Assembly (NCBI GenBank): GCA_036337715.1
Contig: JAYZDS010000008.1
Span: 1 to 18,856 of the forward strand
Source: JAURNZ01 sp036337715
GTDB lineage: Bacteria > Pseudomonadota > Gammaproteobacteria > Comchoanobacterales > Comchoanobacteraceae
DNA length: 18,856 bases
Reading direction: 5' to 3'
A program made the position numbers and the translations under genes. Position 1 is the stretch's first letter, and every line of letters begins with the position of its first letter. The notes under the pieces were generated by a model. The model did no database searches. It was not told the DNA's origin and saw nothing but the letters and a program-made list of their open reading frames with translations. This document shows positions 1 through 7,193 of this stretch, one piece after another.

Positions 1-38
1 AACCCAAATGCATAATGTTGAAGTTTATTTATATTCAT
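1..38 (-). CDS. 5' end of an unidentified gene, leaving the window on the left
   Basis: An ATG at 38-36 on the minus strand is preceded by a perfect AAGGAG ribosome binding site (51-46) with a 7-nt spacer, so this is very probably a real translation start. Only 12 codons are visible (MNINKLQHYAFG), too few to assign a family. An AT-rich palindrome (58-72) lies just upstream, where promoter elements would be expected. Confidence 0.6.
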   Translation of the reverse strand, partial: MNINKLQHYAFG

Positions 39-57
39 AATTATTCTCCTTGATTAT

Positions 58-72
58 TATAATTAAATTATA
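58..72. repeat. short AT-rich palindrome upstream of the leftmost gene
   Basis: TATAATT-A-AATTATA is a perfect 7-bp inverted repeat around one base, 20 bp upstream of the minus-strand ATG at 38. It overlaps TATAAT-like hexamers, so it could be part of a promoter or operator. In such AT-rich DNA it may also be chance. Confidence 0.25.
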
Positions 73-148
73 GTTAATATTTACAAACTTGACTGTGAAA
101 GTTGTCATATTAAAAATAAATAGTGATATAAATAAAACAAAAAATATA

Positions 149-299
149 AAAATAATTTTCTTTGTATCCTTTAAAAAAAAAAGAAAGCATCTTCTGCTTT
201 ACTTTGTTTTGCAGTTTGGTATTAGTTTTAATTTATATTAAGTAGGTGTAGGACTTAATATTATAGGTCCTATAATAAATTTAAAATCACCAGCTATAA
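149..299. repeat. direct repeat, left copy (about 150 bp)
   Basis: This stretch matches 1005-1164 almost base for base from AAAATAATTTTCTTTG to CACCAGCTATAA. The main difference is about 10 bp missing here after GCTTTACT. Both copies hold a small hairpin (AAAGCA-TCTTC-TGCTTT, 184-200 here) and the palindrome TATTATAGG-T-CCTATAATA (259-277 here). No transposase or terminal inverted repeats accompany it, so it is not a recognisable insertion sequence. A forward reading frame in the right copy would give a short hydrophobic tail, so the repeat may descend from the end of a lost membrane-protein gene. Apart from this repeat and the palindrome at 58-72, the gene-free stretch 39-313 shows nothing further. 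Confidence 0.85.
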
Positions 300-313
300 T
301 TTGTTTACAAAGA

Positions 314-568
314 ATGATGGTGGATTCTTTGACAAGAGATTGGCGTGATATGCTACATTTGATTTCTGTACCAACTTTAGTGATTGGTGGTAAGGCCAGT
401 ATGGTACCCTGGCAAACACAAGTTTGGGTATCAGAACAAGTTCCAAACTCGACACTAAAAATTTTAGAGAAAGAAGAGGGTGGCTATCATGCTATGTTTC
501 TAGAAGAAAAAGGCATGGTGGTATTAAATAAAAGTATTAATGATTTCTTAGGATGTAAAGATAACTAA
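314..568 (+). pseudogene. C-terminal remnant of an alpha/beta hydrolase
   Basis: The 84-residue open frame matches the last third of alpha/beta-fold hydrolases. It has the DWRDMLHLISVPTLVIGG strand and turn before the acid region, then PWQTQVWV, then GGYHAMFLE, whose His fits the catalytic-triad histidine. Members of this family are usually about 260-300 residues. The N-terminal core with the nucleophile elbow (GxSxG) is absent. The frame is open only back to 242, inside the direct repeat, and no ribosome binding site precedes the ATG. The left repeat therefore abuts the truncated gene, as expected if recombination removed its front. A translated short protein cannot be excluded but is unlikely to be catalytic. 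Confidence 0.7.
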
Positions 569-828
569 TCTGTATTTACAAATTCTTGTTTGTAGTGTGC
601 TATAAATTCAGCCATAGGATCAAAACCATATTGATTGATAAATGATTGGCGTTTCTGCTGCCATAAATCATGAAGTGGTTTATATCTCGCATATTTACCT
701 TCTAATGGTAAAAAGCCACAGCCTGGTATATACCAGAGTTTTGCAGCCCCTGAGTATAGCAGTTTTTTTGTTAGTAAATTGCCTTTTACAACCCAATCTT
801 TTATCTCAAGTAGTGTAGCGATGAGATT
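565..828 (-). pseudogene. C-terminal remnant of a GT8-family glycosyltransferase
   Basis: Read on the minus strand, this gives about 87 residues ending in a TAG (567-565). It matches the C-terminus of the intact glycosyltransferase at 7194-8030: PGCGFLPLEGKYARYKPLHD followed by LWQQKRQSFINQYGFDPM. Over 617-752 the DNA aligns without gaps to 7237-7372 at roughly 90% identity. Upstream of that the sequence diverges (IKDWVVKGNLLTKKLLYSGA where the intact protein has a VKIIHFTGGAKPW region). An in-frame TAG (831-829) bounds the frame, and the nucleotide-binding domain with DxD is missing. Its stop overlaps the stop of the hydrolase remnant, so the two fragments are joined tail to tail. Confidence 0.85.
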
Positions 829-833
829 CTAAA

Positions 834-980
834 TCATTTTTTTTCACACCAAGGACGAAGCAAATAATCCATTGATGCAGATATAATAACAACTTTATGA
901 CTTTGTTCTTTATACCATTGTATTTTTTCCATTGATTTTGGTCTTGAAATTTTATTAATATGATTAAAAGTATTTATTTG
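834..980 (-). pseudogene. internal remnant of a HAD-IB family phosphatase
   Basis: The minus-strand frame gives ISRPKSMEKIQWYKEQ, then SHKVVIISASMDYLLRPWCE, then two Lys and a TGA (836-834). This matches the middle of HAD-IB (SerB-like) phosphatases: the RPEALxRIxWHxxxGHxVxxVSASLDxYLxPW stretch containing motif II (Ser in VSAS). The N-terminal DxDxT nucleophile motif and the C-terminal GDxxxD motif are both absent, so it cannot be active. HAD-IB domains occur next to or fused with UbiA prenyltransferases in polyprenyl-phosphate-pentose clusters, which fits the DprE2-like pseudogene at 2928-3560. The family call rests on about 40 residues. Confidence 0.65.
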
Positions 981-1001
981 TTATTTGTTATTTGTTATTT
1001 G
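974..1001. repeat. four tandem copies of a heptamer (TTATTTG)
   Basis: TTATTTG is repeated four times without error immediately left of the right copy of the direct repeat. A 7-bp period does not preserve a reading frame. It lies in the dead zone between the HAD remnant and the repeat, so slipped-strand copy number change would have no coding effect here. Confidence 0.9.
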
Positions 1002-1004
1002 TTT

Positions 1005-1164
1005 AAAATAATTTTCTTTGTATCCTTTGAAAAATAAGAAAGCATCTTCTGCTTTACTGTATTTTCTTTTGTTTTGCAGTTTGGTATTAGTTTTAATTTA
1101 TAATAAGTAAGTGTAGGACTTAATATTATAGGTCCTATAATAAATTTAAAATCACCAGCTATAA
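1005..1164. repeat. direct repeat, right copy (160 bp)
   Basis: Second copy of the unit at 149-299, with the hairpin at 1039-1055 and the palindrome TATTATAGG-T-CCTATAATA at 1124-1142. It is longer than the left copy by about 10 bp. One forward frame reads YPLKNKKASSALLYFLL and continues hydrophobic to a stop (the run ends VLIYNK). This could be a relic of a membrane-protein C-terminus, though AT-rich DNA readily gives hydrophobic frames. The copy ends about 45 bp from the stop codon of the GT-C protein gene. Confidence 0.85.
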
Positions 1165-1208
1165 AGCGAATAAATTTTAATAGACTATCATTTATTGTTA
1201 ATCAATTA

Positions 1209-2834
1209 TCAGTTTCTTTTGTTAAACTTTATAAAAATAGCGCCACTTTTTTCGTCTTTAAACAGTAATGAAAATTCAAAATTAACTAAATTTTCATTTC
1301 TTAAAAAAACATTACTCTTAATATATTCATTTAATTTTAAATTATCATGTAGTACATCATCTGTAGCATCAAATAGATAATTCGAACTTGCAAATGCATT
1401 ATAGCCTCTATTGTAAGCTAAATTAAAGAGGTTGCCATTTTTTTTACTTTCTAATGCTTCATAATCTAAAGCAAACCCTAAAAAGCTTAATGTTTTATTC
1501 TTAAGTGAAAATCCAATAATTCCATCATCTAATTCTATAATTCCTTTTACATTTTTTTTATCCAACATATTCTGTATACTATTTTTTTGAGAATAGAATG
1601 TACTATATGTATTATTGTGATGAATAAATTTTTTATAAGACATATAAGAGTTTGCTGTTATCATTATATATACACTAACTAATACAATTGAAATTTTAGT
1701 ATTGAATTTAATATCCTTAATCATGTAGGCAATTAGTATACTTGAAATTGTTATTGAAATAGTATAATACCAATGTCCTTGGTGCCAAATAGGAACAAAG
1801 AAAAGGTTAAATAAAGCCTTTATTGTAGTATATGAAGACAGTAGCAATAAAATTTTTTCATTATAAGATAATACTTTTTTTCTAACATTATAAATAAATA
1901 CAGATACAATTAATAAAGGCATAATCATTTGTGCTGCTCTTTGCTCTAGTTCAGACCATACGCTGTACATATTTAATTGTTGGAGTTTAAAATCAGGTGG
2001 AAATATTAAACGAATGCTAGAAATAATATTGTGATAATTAAATGAAAACTTAGATCCACCACTAGAAGGCATATAATAATTTGAATAATCGTGGTTGTAA
2101 AGTAAATATAAAAGTATTACTAGAAAAGGTATAAGACCAACAAAAGATGCCTTTAAATAATTTTTGTAATCGAGATAAACAAACATAAATATTGCAATCG
2201 AAATCATAATAAATATATCATCCAGTCTAGATAATATTAAAAATGACAGTACAATGCCTAATGAAATGAATTGCCATAAAGACAATGTATTCAGTTCTTT
2301 AAAATATTCCTTATTAATAATTAGATATAAAAACGTACCAAAAAATAAATAAGAAATAGAGCTTTCCATTCCATTTATATATGACCAATATGCATTGAAA
2401 CTTAAATGAATACTTCCAAATAACAAATAATATAGATTTGGAATAGTTGCAATTAAAGATAAAAGAGAATTATTTGTAATTTTTTTTATGGCATTAAAGA
2501 TAAATAAACTACCTATTGTAGAAAAAGTTATTGAACTAAAAAACACTAGGTATATAAAATCATCTAAATCTTTTAAATTAAATATTTTGGCAGAAAAAGT
2601 TAAGAAATATTGCCATAATGGATGGAATCCATTTGTTGGATAGTAGCCATCATATGAGTAATAATTAATTTCTAAACTTCTTTTTAGTATATTGAGATAA
2701 TAAAATGTATCTGCTTCAAAAAATTTAATTATTCCGCCTGTACCATCATAATATAGACCTACAAGTGGTGGATAAATACCTAAGATAATAACCAAGAAAT
2801 AGTATAAATAATCTTTTTCTATAACTTTTATCAT
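1209..2834 (-). CDS. GT-C-like polytopic membrane glycosyltransferase
   Basis: A 541-residue integral membrane protein, probably in the inner membrane. Its N-terminal periplasmic loop has EADTFYYLNI (about residues 38-50), then SYDGYYPTNGFHPLW (about 60-75). An acidic residue followed by TNGxHPLW in the first loop is typical of bacterial GT-C-fold enzymes and their uncharacterised relatives, which transfer sugars from polyprenyl-phosphate donors. About ten hydrophobic segments follow, then a soluble C-terminal domain of about 150 residues. I place the start at ATG 2834: AAGGAG (2848-2843) is 8 nt upstream, whereas the TTG at 2840 would leave only 2 nt. The frame is intact despite decayed neighbours. 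The donor and acceptor are unknown; neighbouring relics suggest a polyprenyl-phosphate pentose. Base composition is even more AT-rich than in the rfb genes. Confidence 0.75.
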   Translation of the reverse strand: MIKVIEKDYLYYFLVIILGIYPPLVGLYYDGTGGIIKFFEADTFYYLNILKRSLEINYYSYDGYYPTNGFHPLWQYFLTFSAKIFNLKDLDDFIYLVFFSSITFSTIGSLFIFNAIKKITNNSLLSLIATIPNLYYLLFGSIHLSFNAYWSYINGMESSISYLFFGTFLYLIINKEYFKELNTLSLWQFISLGIVLSFLILSRLDDIFIMISIAIFMFVYLDYKNYLKASFVGLIPFLVILLYLLYNHDYSNYYMPSSGGSKFSFNYHNIISSIRLIFPPDFKLQQLNMYSVWSELEQRAAQMIMPLLIVSVFIYNVRKKVLSYNEKILLLLSSYTTIKALFNLFFVPIWHQGHWYYTISITISSILIAYMIKDIKFNTKISIVLVSVYIMITANSYMSYKKFIHHNNTYSTFYSQKNSIQNMLDKKNVKGIIELDDGIIGFSLKNKTLSFLGFALDYEALESKKNGNLFNLAYNRGYNAFASSNYLFDATDDVLHDNLKLNEYIKSNVFLRNENLVNFEFSLLFKDEKSGAIFIKFNKRN

Positions 2835-2882
2835 ATACAAATCTCCTTAAGCTTCTAATCTGTAGTATATTTGGTTATTGAC

Positions 2883-2911
2883 ATTATAACTTTACATATT
2901 GGTATTGTGTA
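2883..2911 (-). promoter_or_regulatory. putative sigma-70 promoter of the GT-C gene
   Basis: On the minus strand, TACACA (2911-2906) and TATAAT (2888-2883) are separated by 17 bp, giving a leader of about 40 nt before the ATG at 2834. It sits just downstream of the end of the SDR pseudogene, so the GT-C gene may be transcribed independently of the decayed gene. Confidence 0.4.
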
Positions 2912-2927
2912 GAGCTTTGTTAACTTT

Positions 2928-3560
2928 TTATTGAGTATTGAAAATATCTTTTACAACATCTTATAGTTTAGCAGTAAATTTAGTAGGCAGGTCTAAATAT
3001 TCAGTCATTTTTCTATTTATAAAGCTAGGTTTAATTGTTATTACTTTTACATTATGATTCATAAAGTCTATTTCTGAGTCCTGCAAGATAAGCTGTAAAC
3101 ATAGCTTTAGATGAACCGTAAATATAATTTGCTTTTCTTCCTCTACCTCCTGCTACTGAACTTACCCATTCTATAAAGCCATTTTTATTTTTTTCATATT
3201 CATTTGCAATGATGTTTAAAATAGAAACCATACCAATGTGATTTACATTGATTATATTAAGTATTTTAACAAGATCATTTTCACACTCTTTTTGTTCAGC
3301 CATATATCTAGTAACTACATTAGTTCGAAGAGGTTTTGCAGTAAGAGAATTAAAAAAATCTTCGTGGATTTTAAAATTTTTTATATCAAACTCTTTTAAT
3401 TCTATTTTTACATTTGAGCGCATCTGAATATCATTTTTAGTGCTTCAAGTTTATTAATATTTCCACCTGCTAAATAAAAGTCAAATCCATTTTTACCTTA
3501 CTTTCTAGCAACAGCCTTTGCAATATCACTTTTTGCCCCAATAATTAATACATAACTCAT
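2928..3560 (-). pseudogene. frameshifted SDR oxidoreductase, DprE2-like
   Basis: A full-length short-chain dehydrogenase can be pieced together. It starts MSYVLIIGAKSDIAKAVARK from ATG 3560 (Rossmann GAxSDIA), then meets an in-frame TAA. It continues GKNGFDFYLAGGNINKLEAL, loses one base in an A-run (about 3435-3445), and resumes as a 123-codon frame (3423-3052). That frame carries the NHIG strand, WVSSVAGGRGRKANYIYGSS and the catalytic YxxxK equivalent. After RLYES it shifts again to NVKVITIKPSFINRKMTEYL and ends with further stops. The SSVAGxRGR...NYxYGxxKA signature is that of the SDR group containing the decaprenylphosphoryl-2-keto-ribose reductase DprE2. It is clearly inactive. The 123-codon open frame inside is not a separate gene. 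Confidence 0.85.
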
Positions 3561-3650
3561 AATATATATTTTTACTCTATTACTTTGAACTGATTGAAAT
3601 TTTTCAATAACATTAAAAAGTTTTGAATTTTATTTAAAGAATAAAAGCAA

Positions 3651-4199
3651 TTACTCAAATTTAGGTGCGTTTAAGAAAGAAACCCCTTGTTGGTCTTTTT
3701 CAGAAATAATCACATCATTTATTTTGGGCCATTGAATTTTGATGGTCTCATCATGCCAAAGGATACATTTTTCAGACTCAGGTGCATAATAATCTGTTGT
3801 TTTATAAACAAATTCAGCTGTTTCACTCAGCGTTAAGAAGCCATGTGCAAATCCTTTAGGAATCCACAATTGTTTTTTATTTTCTGCAGATAGTATGATC
3901 CCAAACCATTGACCATATGTATTGGATGAATGACGTAAATCTACAACAACGTCAAAAACCTCACCTTGAATAACTCTGACAAGTTTTGCTTGCGCATTCG
4001 GTGGTGATTGATAGTGAAGGCCTCGCAATGTATCTTTGTGTGACATCGAATGGTTGTCTTGAACAAAATTTACGTTGTAACCGATTGCCGCCTTAAATCT
4101 TTTGTCATTGAAGCTTTCAAAAAAGAAGCCACGTTCATCCCCAAAAATCTTAGGTTCAAAAACTTTTACGCCGGGAATATTAGTATCAATAACCTTCAT
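3651..4199 (-). CDS. rfbC: dTDP-4-dehydrorhamnose 3,5-epimerase
   Basis: RmlC/RfbC inverts C3 and C5 of dTDP-4-keto-6-deoxy-glucose, the third step of dTDP-L-rhamnose synthesis in the cytosol. The 182-residue length is normal for this cupin enzyme. Visible signatures are GDERGFFFESF (20-30), the substrate-binding DNHS (48-51), RGLHYQ (59-64) with the catalytic base His62, VDLRHSSNTYGQW and PKGFAHGF. The ATG lies within the last codons of rfbA (14-bp overlap), implying translational coupling; the ribosome binding site is weak. It is the last gene of the rfbBDAC block. About 90 bp separate it from the SDR pseudogene, and no convincing terminator is seen there. Confidence 0.97.
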   Translation of the reverse strand: MKVIDTNIPGVKVFEPKIFGDERGFFFESFNDKRFKAAIGYNVNFVQDNHSMSHKDTLRGLHYQSPPNAQAKLVRVIQGEVFDVVVDLRHSSNTYGQWFGIILSAENKKQLWIPKGFAHGFLTLSETAEFVYKTTDYYAPESEKCILWHDETIKIQWPKINDVIISEKDQQGVSFLNAPKFE

Positions 4200-5076
4200 G
4201 TTGAGACTCTTTTATTAATTGCATGAGATATTTTCCGTAAGCATTTTTTAAAAGTGGTTTGGCCAATGAAAATAAATCATCTGTATTTATCCATTTTTTA
4301 TTAAATGCTATTTCTTCCAGGCAAGCAATTTTTTGACCTTGCCGATTCTCTATGGTTTGAACAAATTGATTCGCTTCTACGAGACTTCCATGAGTGCCCG
4401 TATCGAGCCAAGCAAAGCCTCGCCCCATCGTTTCAAGTTTTAATTGTCCTTTTTCAAGATAGATTTTATTCAGATCGGTAATTTCTAATTCACCTCGTTG
4501 AGATGGTTTTATTTGTTTAGCGTACTCGGGAGCTTTTTCATCATAGAAGTAAAGCCCAGTTACTGCATAATTAGATTTAGGATTCTTTGGTTTCTCTTCA
4601 ATACTTGTGACATTAGCACTTTCATCAAAGGTGGTGACACCATATCTTTCTGGATCTTGAACATGGTAAGCAAAGATGGTTGCACCATCTTTTTGTAGTT
4701 TTGCATGCGCTAACTTTTGATGTAGTAAGGATCCATAAAATATGTTGTCACCCAAAATGAGTGTTGATGGCGAACCATCAAGAAATTTTTCACCGATGAT
4801 TAATGCTTGTGCTAGGCCATCCGGTGTTGGTTGTATTTCATATTCGATATTGATGCCCCATTGATTGCCATTTCCGAGCAATTCTTGGAACATGGGTAGG
4901 TCTCTTTGGGTACTGATTAATAAAATATCCCTAATGTCTGCAAGCATTAACGTTGACAGTGGATAATAAACCATAGGTTTATCAAAAATTGGTAATAATT
5001 GTTTGGATATGGCATGGGTTGCTGGATATAATCTGGTGCCAGAGCCACCGGCTAGTATAATGCCTTTACGTATCAT
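4186..5076 (-). CDS. rfbA: glucose-1-phosphate thymidylyltransferase
   Basis: RmlA/RfbA makes dTDP-glucose from dTTP and glucose-1-phosphate, the first committed step of dTDP-rhamnose synthesis. The 296-residue protein has the nucleotidyltransferase signature GGSGTRLYP (10-18) with KQLLPIFDKPM next to it. It also has YEIQPTPDGLAQA, LGDNIFYG (metal-binding Asp), EEKP, and GFAWLDTGTH near the C-terminus, all typical of this family. The start ATG overlaps the end of rfbD by 11 bp. Length and motifs are complete. Confidence 0.97.
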   Translation of the reverse strand: MIRKGIILAGGSGTRLYPATHAISKQLLPIFDKPMVYYPLSTLMLADIRDILLISTQRDLPMFQELLGNGNQWGINIEYEIQPTPDGLAQALIIGEKFLDGSPSTLILGDNIFYGSLLHQKLAHAKLQKDGATIFAYHVQDPERYGVTTFDESANVTSIEEKPKNPKSNYAVTGLYFYDEKAPEYAKQIKPSQRGELEITDLNKIYLEKGQLKLETMGRGFAWLDTGTHGSLVEANQFVQTIENRQGQKIACLEEIAFNKKWINTDDLFSLAKPLLKNAYGKYLMQLIKESQHEGY

Positions 5077-5974
5077 TATATGTTTTCTCTTCTAAAATAT
5101 GGTTAATAATTAAAATAAAATCATCCCTCCAATCTGGTAATTCAAAAGGTAGTTTGCCTTGTAGCTTATTTGTGTTTAGCCTTGAATTTAATGGTCGTTT
5201 GACTTTACTGGGATACTCTGCTGAATTAATAGCTTTAATACTTTTGATGGTTGTTTTAAACTTAAGGTCACTTGTTTTCAATGCATGTATAATTAGAGTT
5301 ACAGCCATTTTATGCCAATTAGTACTACCTTTAGATGAAAGGTGATATATGCCATTTTCCCATGGTGTATTATGTCGTAATGAATTAATTGCTTCAGTTG
5401 TAACTTTAGAAATAAGTTTCACAGAAGTTGGTGCTCCCAGTTGATCGTTAATAACGGTTAGTGCCTTTTTTTGTTGTGCTAAATTGAGAATGGTTTTTAC
5501 AAAATTTTTACCTTGTTGCCCAATGACCCAGCTGGTCCTGAAAATAATGTGTCTACAACCTGACGTTTGAATGGCTTTTTCACCACCTAATTTTGAAAAA
5601 CCATAGACATTAATTGGATTTGGTTGATCTGTTTCTAAATAATCGGAGGATTTTTTACCATCAAATACATAGTCAGTGGAATAGTGTATCAATAGTGCAT
5701 CAATTTGTTTACATAGATTTGCTAATTGACACACTGCATCAGTGTTAATCTTAACTGCAGAAGATGTCTCTTGTTCACTTTGTTCTACGTTGGTATAAGC
5801 TGCAGCGTTAATAACTATATTAGGTTGAATGGTTAGAAGTAAATGTGCTACTGAAGAAGCATTAGAAATGTCAACTTCATCTCGACTATATGCTTGGATT
5901 TCATAAAGCTTTGTTAGTTGAGTGTTAAGTTCAGTACCAAGCTGTCCTTTGGATCCAAAAAGTACGATTTTCAT
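5066..5974 (-). CDS. rfbD: dTDP-4-dehydrorhamnose reductase
   Basis: RmlD/RfbD reduces dTDP-4-keto-L-rhamnose to dTDP-L-rhamnose with NAD(P)H, the last pathway step. The 302-residue extended SDR has the nucleotide-binding GSKGQLG (8-14), the NAAAYTNVEQSE segment that marks RmlD, HYSTDYVFDG with the catalytic Ser/Thr, and YGFSKLGGE with the YxxxK pair. ATG 5974 forms an ATGA overlap with the rfbB stop, so the two are translationally coupled. Confidence 0.97.
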   Translation of the reverse strand: MKIVLFGSKGQLGTELNTQLTKLYEIQAYSRDEVDISNASSVAHLLLTIQPNIVINAAAYTNVEQSEQETSSAVKINTDAVCQLANLCKQIDALLIHYSTDYVFDGKKSSDYLETDQPNPINVYGFSKLGGEKAIQTSGCRHIIFRTSWVIGQQGKNFVKTILNLAQQKKALTVINDQLGAPTSVKLISKVTTEAINSLRHNTPWENGIYHLSSKGSTNWHKMAVTLIIHALKTSDLKFKTTIKSIKAINSAEYPSKVKRPLNSRLNTNKLQGKLPFELPDWRDDFILIINHILEEKTYNDT

Positions 5975-7038
5975 GAGTATTGTTTCTCTATCCAGGCTTT
6001 ATAGTCACCGCTTAAAATTTGGTCTACCCATTTATGATTGGCAAGATACCACTGAACAGTTTGATAAAGTCCACTTTCAAATGTTTCTTTAGGTGTCCAA
6101 TTAAGGGTTTGTTCAATTTTAGTATTATCAATTGCATAACGTCTATCGTGGCCAGGGCGGTCTTCAACAAAACTAATCAGATCCTCGTATTTTTTAAAGT
6201 TAGCATGTCTATCGATGGGTTTTAATTTATCCAGTATGTTGCAAATTTCTTTTACGAGTTTAATATTTGTTTTTTCGTTTTTGCCACCAATGTTATATGT
6301 TTCTCCTGGGATCCCATTTTCAAGCACCTTGCATATAGCTCGGCAATGATCTTTTACAAATAACCAATCACGTATTTGTAAGCCATCACCATAAATAGGT
6401 AAAGGTTGATGATTGAGTGCGTTATGAATCATAAGTGGAATTAATTTTTCTGGAAATTGATAGGGACCATAATTATTTGAGCAATTTGTGGTTAACGTCG
6501 GTAGACCATAAGTGTGTTGATAGGCTCTTACGATGTGATCAGATGAGGCTTTAGATGCACTGTAGGGACTATTGGGTTCATATCGGTTTTGCTCTGTGAA
6601 GGCGGGTGAGTCACTCGCTAATGAGCCATAAACTTCATCTGTTGAAACTTGCACAAATCTAAATGCTTCTTTATCTGAAGGGGGTAGGTTTTGCCAATAA
6701 CACTTCGATGATTCTAATAAATTAAAAACTCCCATAATATTTGTTTGTAAAAAAATACTAGGATCATGAATCGAACGGTCTACATGAGATTCTGCAGCAA
6801 AGTTAATAACGGCTCTTGGTTGATAACGCTTGAGAATACTTTTGATTAAGCTACTATCAATGATATCGCCTTGCACAAATACGTGATTATGGTTGTCATT
6901 AAGTATTTCTAAATTATTTAGATTGCCTGCATAAGTGAGTAAATCTAGATTAATGATTTGTTCATTTGATTGCCCGCACCAGTCTATAACAAAATTTGAT
7001 CCTATAAAGCCTGCGCCACCGGTAACTAAAATTGACAC
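5971..7038 (-). CDS. rfbB: dTDP-glucose 4,6-dehydratase
   Basis: RmlB/RfbB converts dTDP-glucose to dTDP-4-keto-6-deoxyglucose using tightly bound NAD+. The 355-residue extended SDR shows GGAGFIGSNFV near the N-terminus, AAESHVDRSI, STDEVYGSL with the catalytic Thr-Asp-Glu, and YSASKASSDH with the YxxxK pair. It also shows NCSNNYGPYQFPEKLIPLMI and RDWLFVKDHC. Translation begins at GTG 7038, preceded by AAGGGGG (7051-7045) with a 6-nt spacer. It is the first gene of the rfb block; a promoter lies about 90 bp upstream. Confidence 0.97.
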   Translation of the reverse strand: MSILVTGGAGFIGSNFVIDWCGQSNEQIINLDLLTYAGNLNNLEILNDNHNHVFVQGDIIDSSLIKSILKRYQPRAVINFAAESHVDRSIHDPSIFLQTNIMGVFNLLESSKCYWQNLPPSDKEAFRFVQVSTDEVYGSLASDSPAFTEQNRYEPNSPYSASKASSDHIVRAYQHTYGLPTLTTNCSNNYGPYQFPEKLIPLMIHNALNHQPLPIYGDGLQIRDWLFVKDHCRAICKVLENGIPGETYNIGGKNEKTNIKLVKEICNILDKLKPIDRHANFKKYEDLISFVEDRPGHDRRYAIDNTKIEQTLNWTPKETFESGLYQTVQWYLANHKWVDQILSGDYKAWIEKQYS

Positions 7039-7129
7039 CCATAACCCCCTTAATCGTAAACTCTAACAATAGGTTAAAGTTCCGAAGATGTTTTAAATAA
7101 TATTTTTTTGAGAATAAAACTCAAATAAT

Positions 7130-7158
7130 AATATAATATAACCTGACTAGTCTCTCAA
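7130..7158 (-). promoter_or_regulatory. putative sigma-70 promoter of rfbBDAC
   Basis: On the minus strand, TTGAGA (7158-7153), a 17-bp spacer and TATATT (7135-7130) make a good promoter between the GT8 gene and rfbB. The leader would be about 85 nt and would begin near a small hairpin (TTTGAG/CTCAAA, 7107-7125). The rfb genes can therefore be expressed independently of the GT8 gene. Confidence 0.5.
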
Positions 7159-7193
7159 CTATAGAAGAAAAACCATTTAAAATTATTAATATC

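Noticed and set aside
184..200. AAAGCA/TGCTTT hairpin (also 1039-1055) as a Rho-independent terminator
   Set aside because: A 6-bp stem with only two G-C pairs and an interrupted T-rich tail is too weak to call; recorded as part of the direct repeat.
149..1164. Composite transposon bounded by the direct repeats
   Set aside because: No transposase gene, terminal inverted repeats or target duplication is visible.
1195..1380. 61-codon plus-strand frame
   Set aside because: Antisense shadow over the 3' end of the GT-C gene, with no ribosome binding site and low complexity.
2835..2840. TTG 2840 as start of the GT-C gene (and TTG 14960, GTG 12674 for two others)
   Set aside because: The ribosome binding sites lie too close to or overlap these codons; the downstream ATGs at 2834, 14951 and 12683 have proper 8-10 nt spacing.
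3052..3423. 123-codon open frame that looks like a small gene
   Set aside because: It is the middle of a frameshifted SDR gene; recognisable SDR sequence continues on both sides in other frames.
3593..3608. ATTGAAA/TTTCAAT inverted repeat after rfbC as a terminator
   Set aside because: The loop would be only 2 nt, the stem is A/T-rich and no T-run follows on the minus strand.
7107..7125. TTTGAG/CTCAAA hairpin as a terminator of the GT8 gene
   Set aside because: On the minus strand it is followed by an A-run rather than a T-run; it fits better as a small leader hairpin of rfbB.
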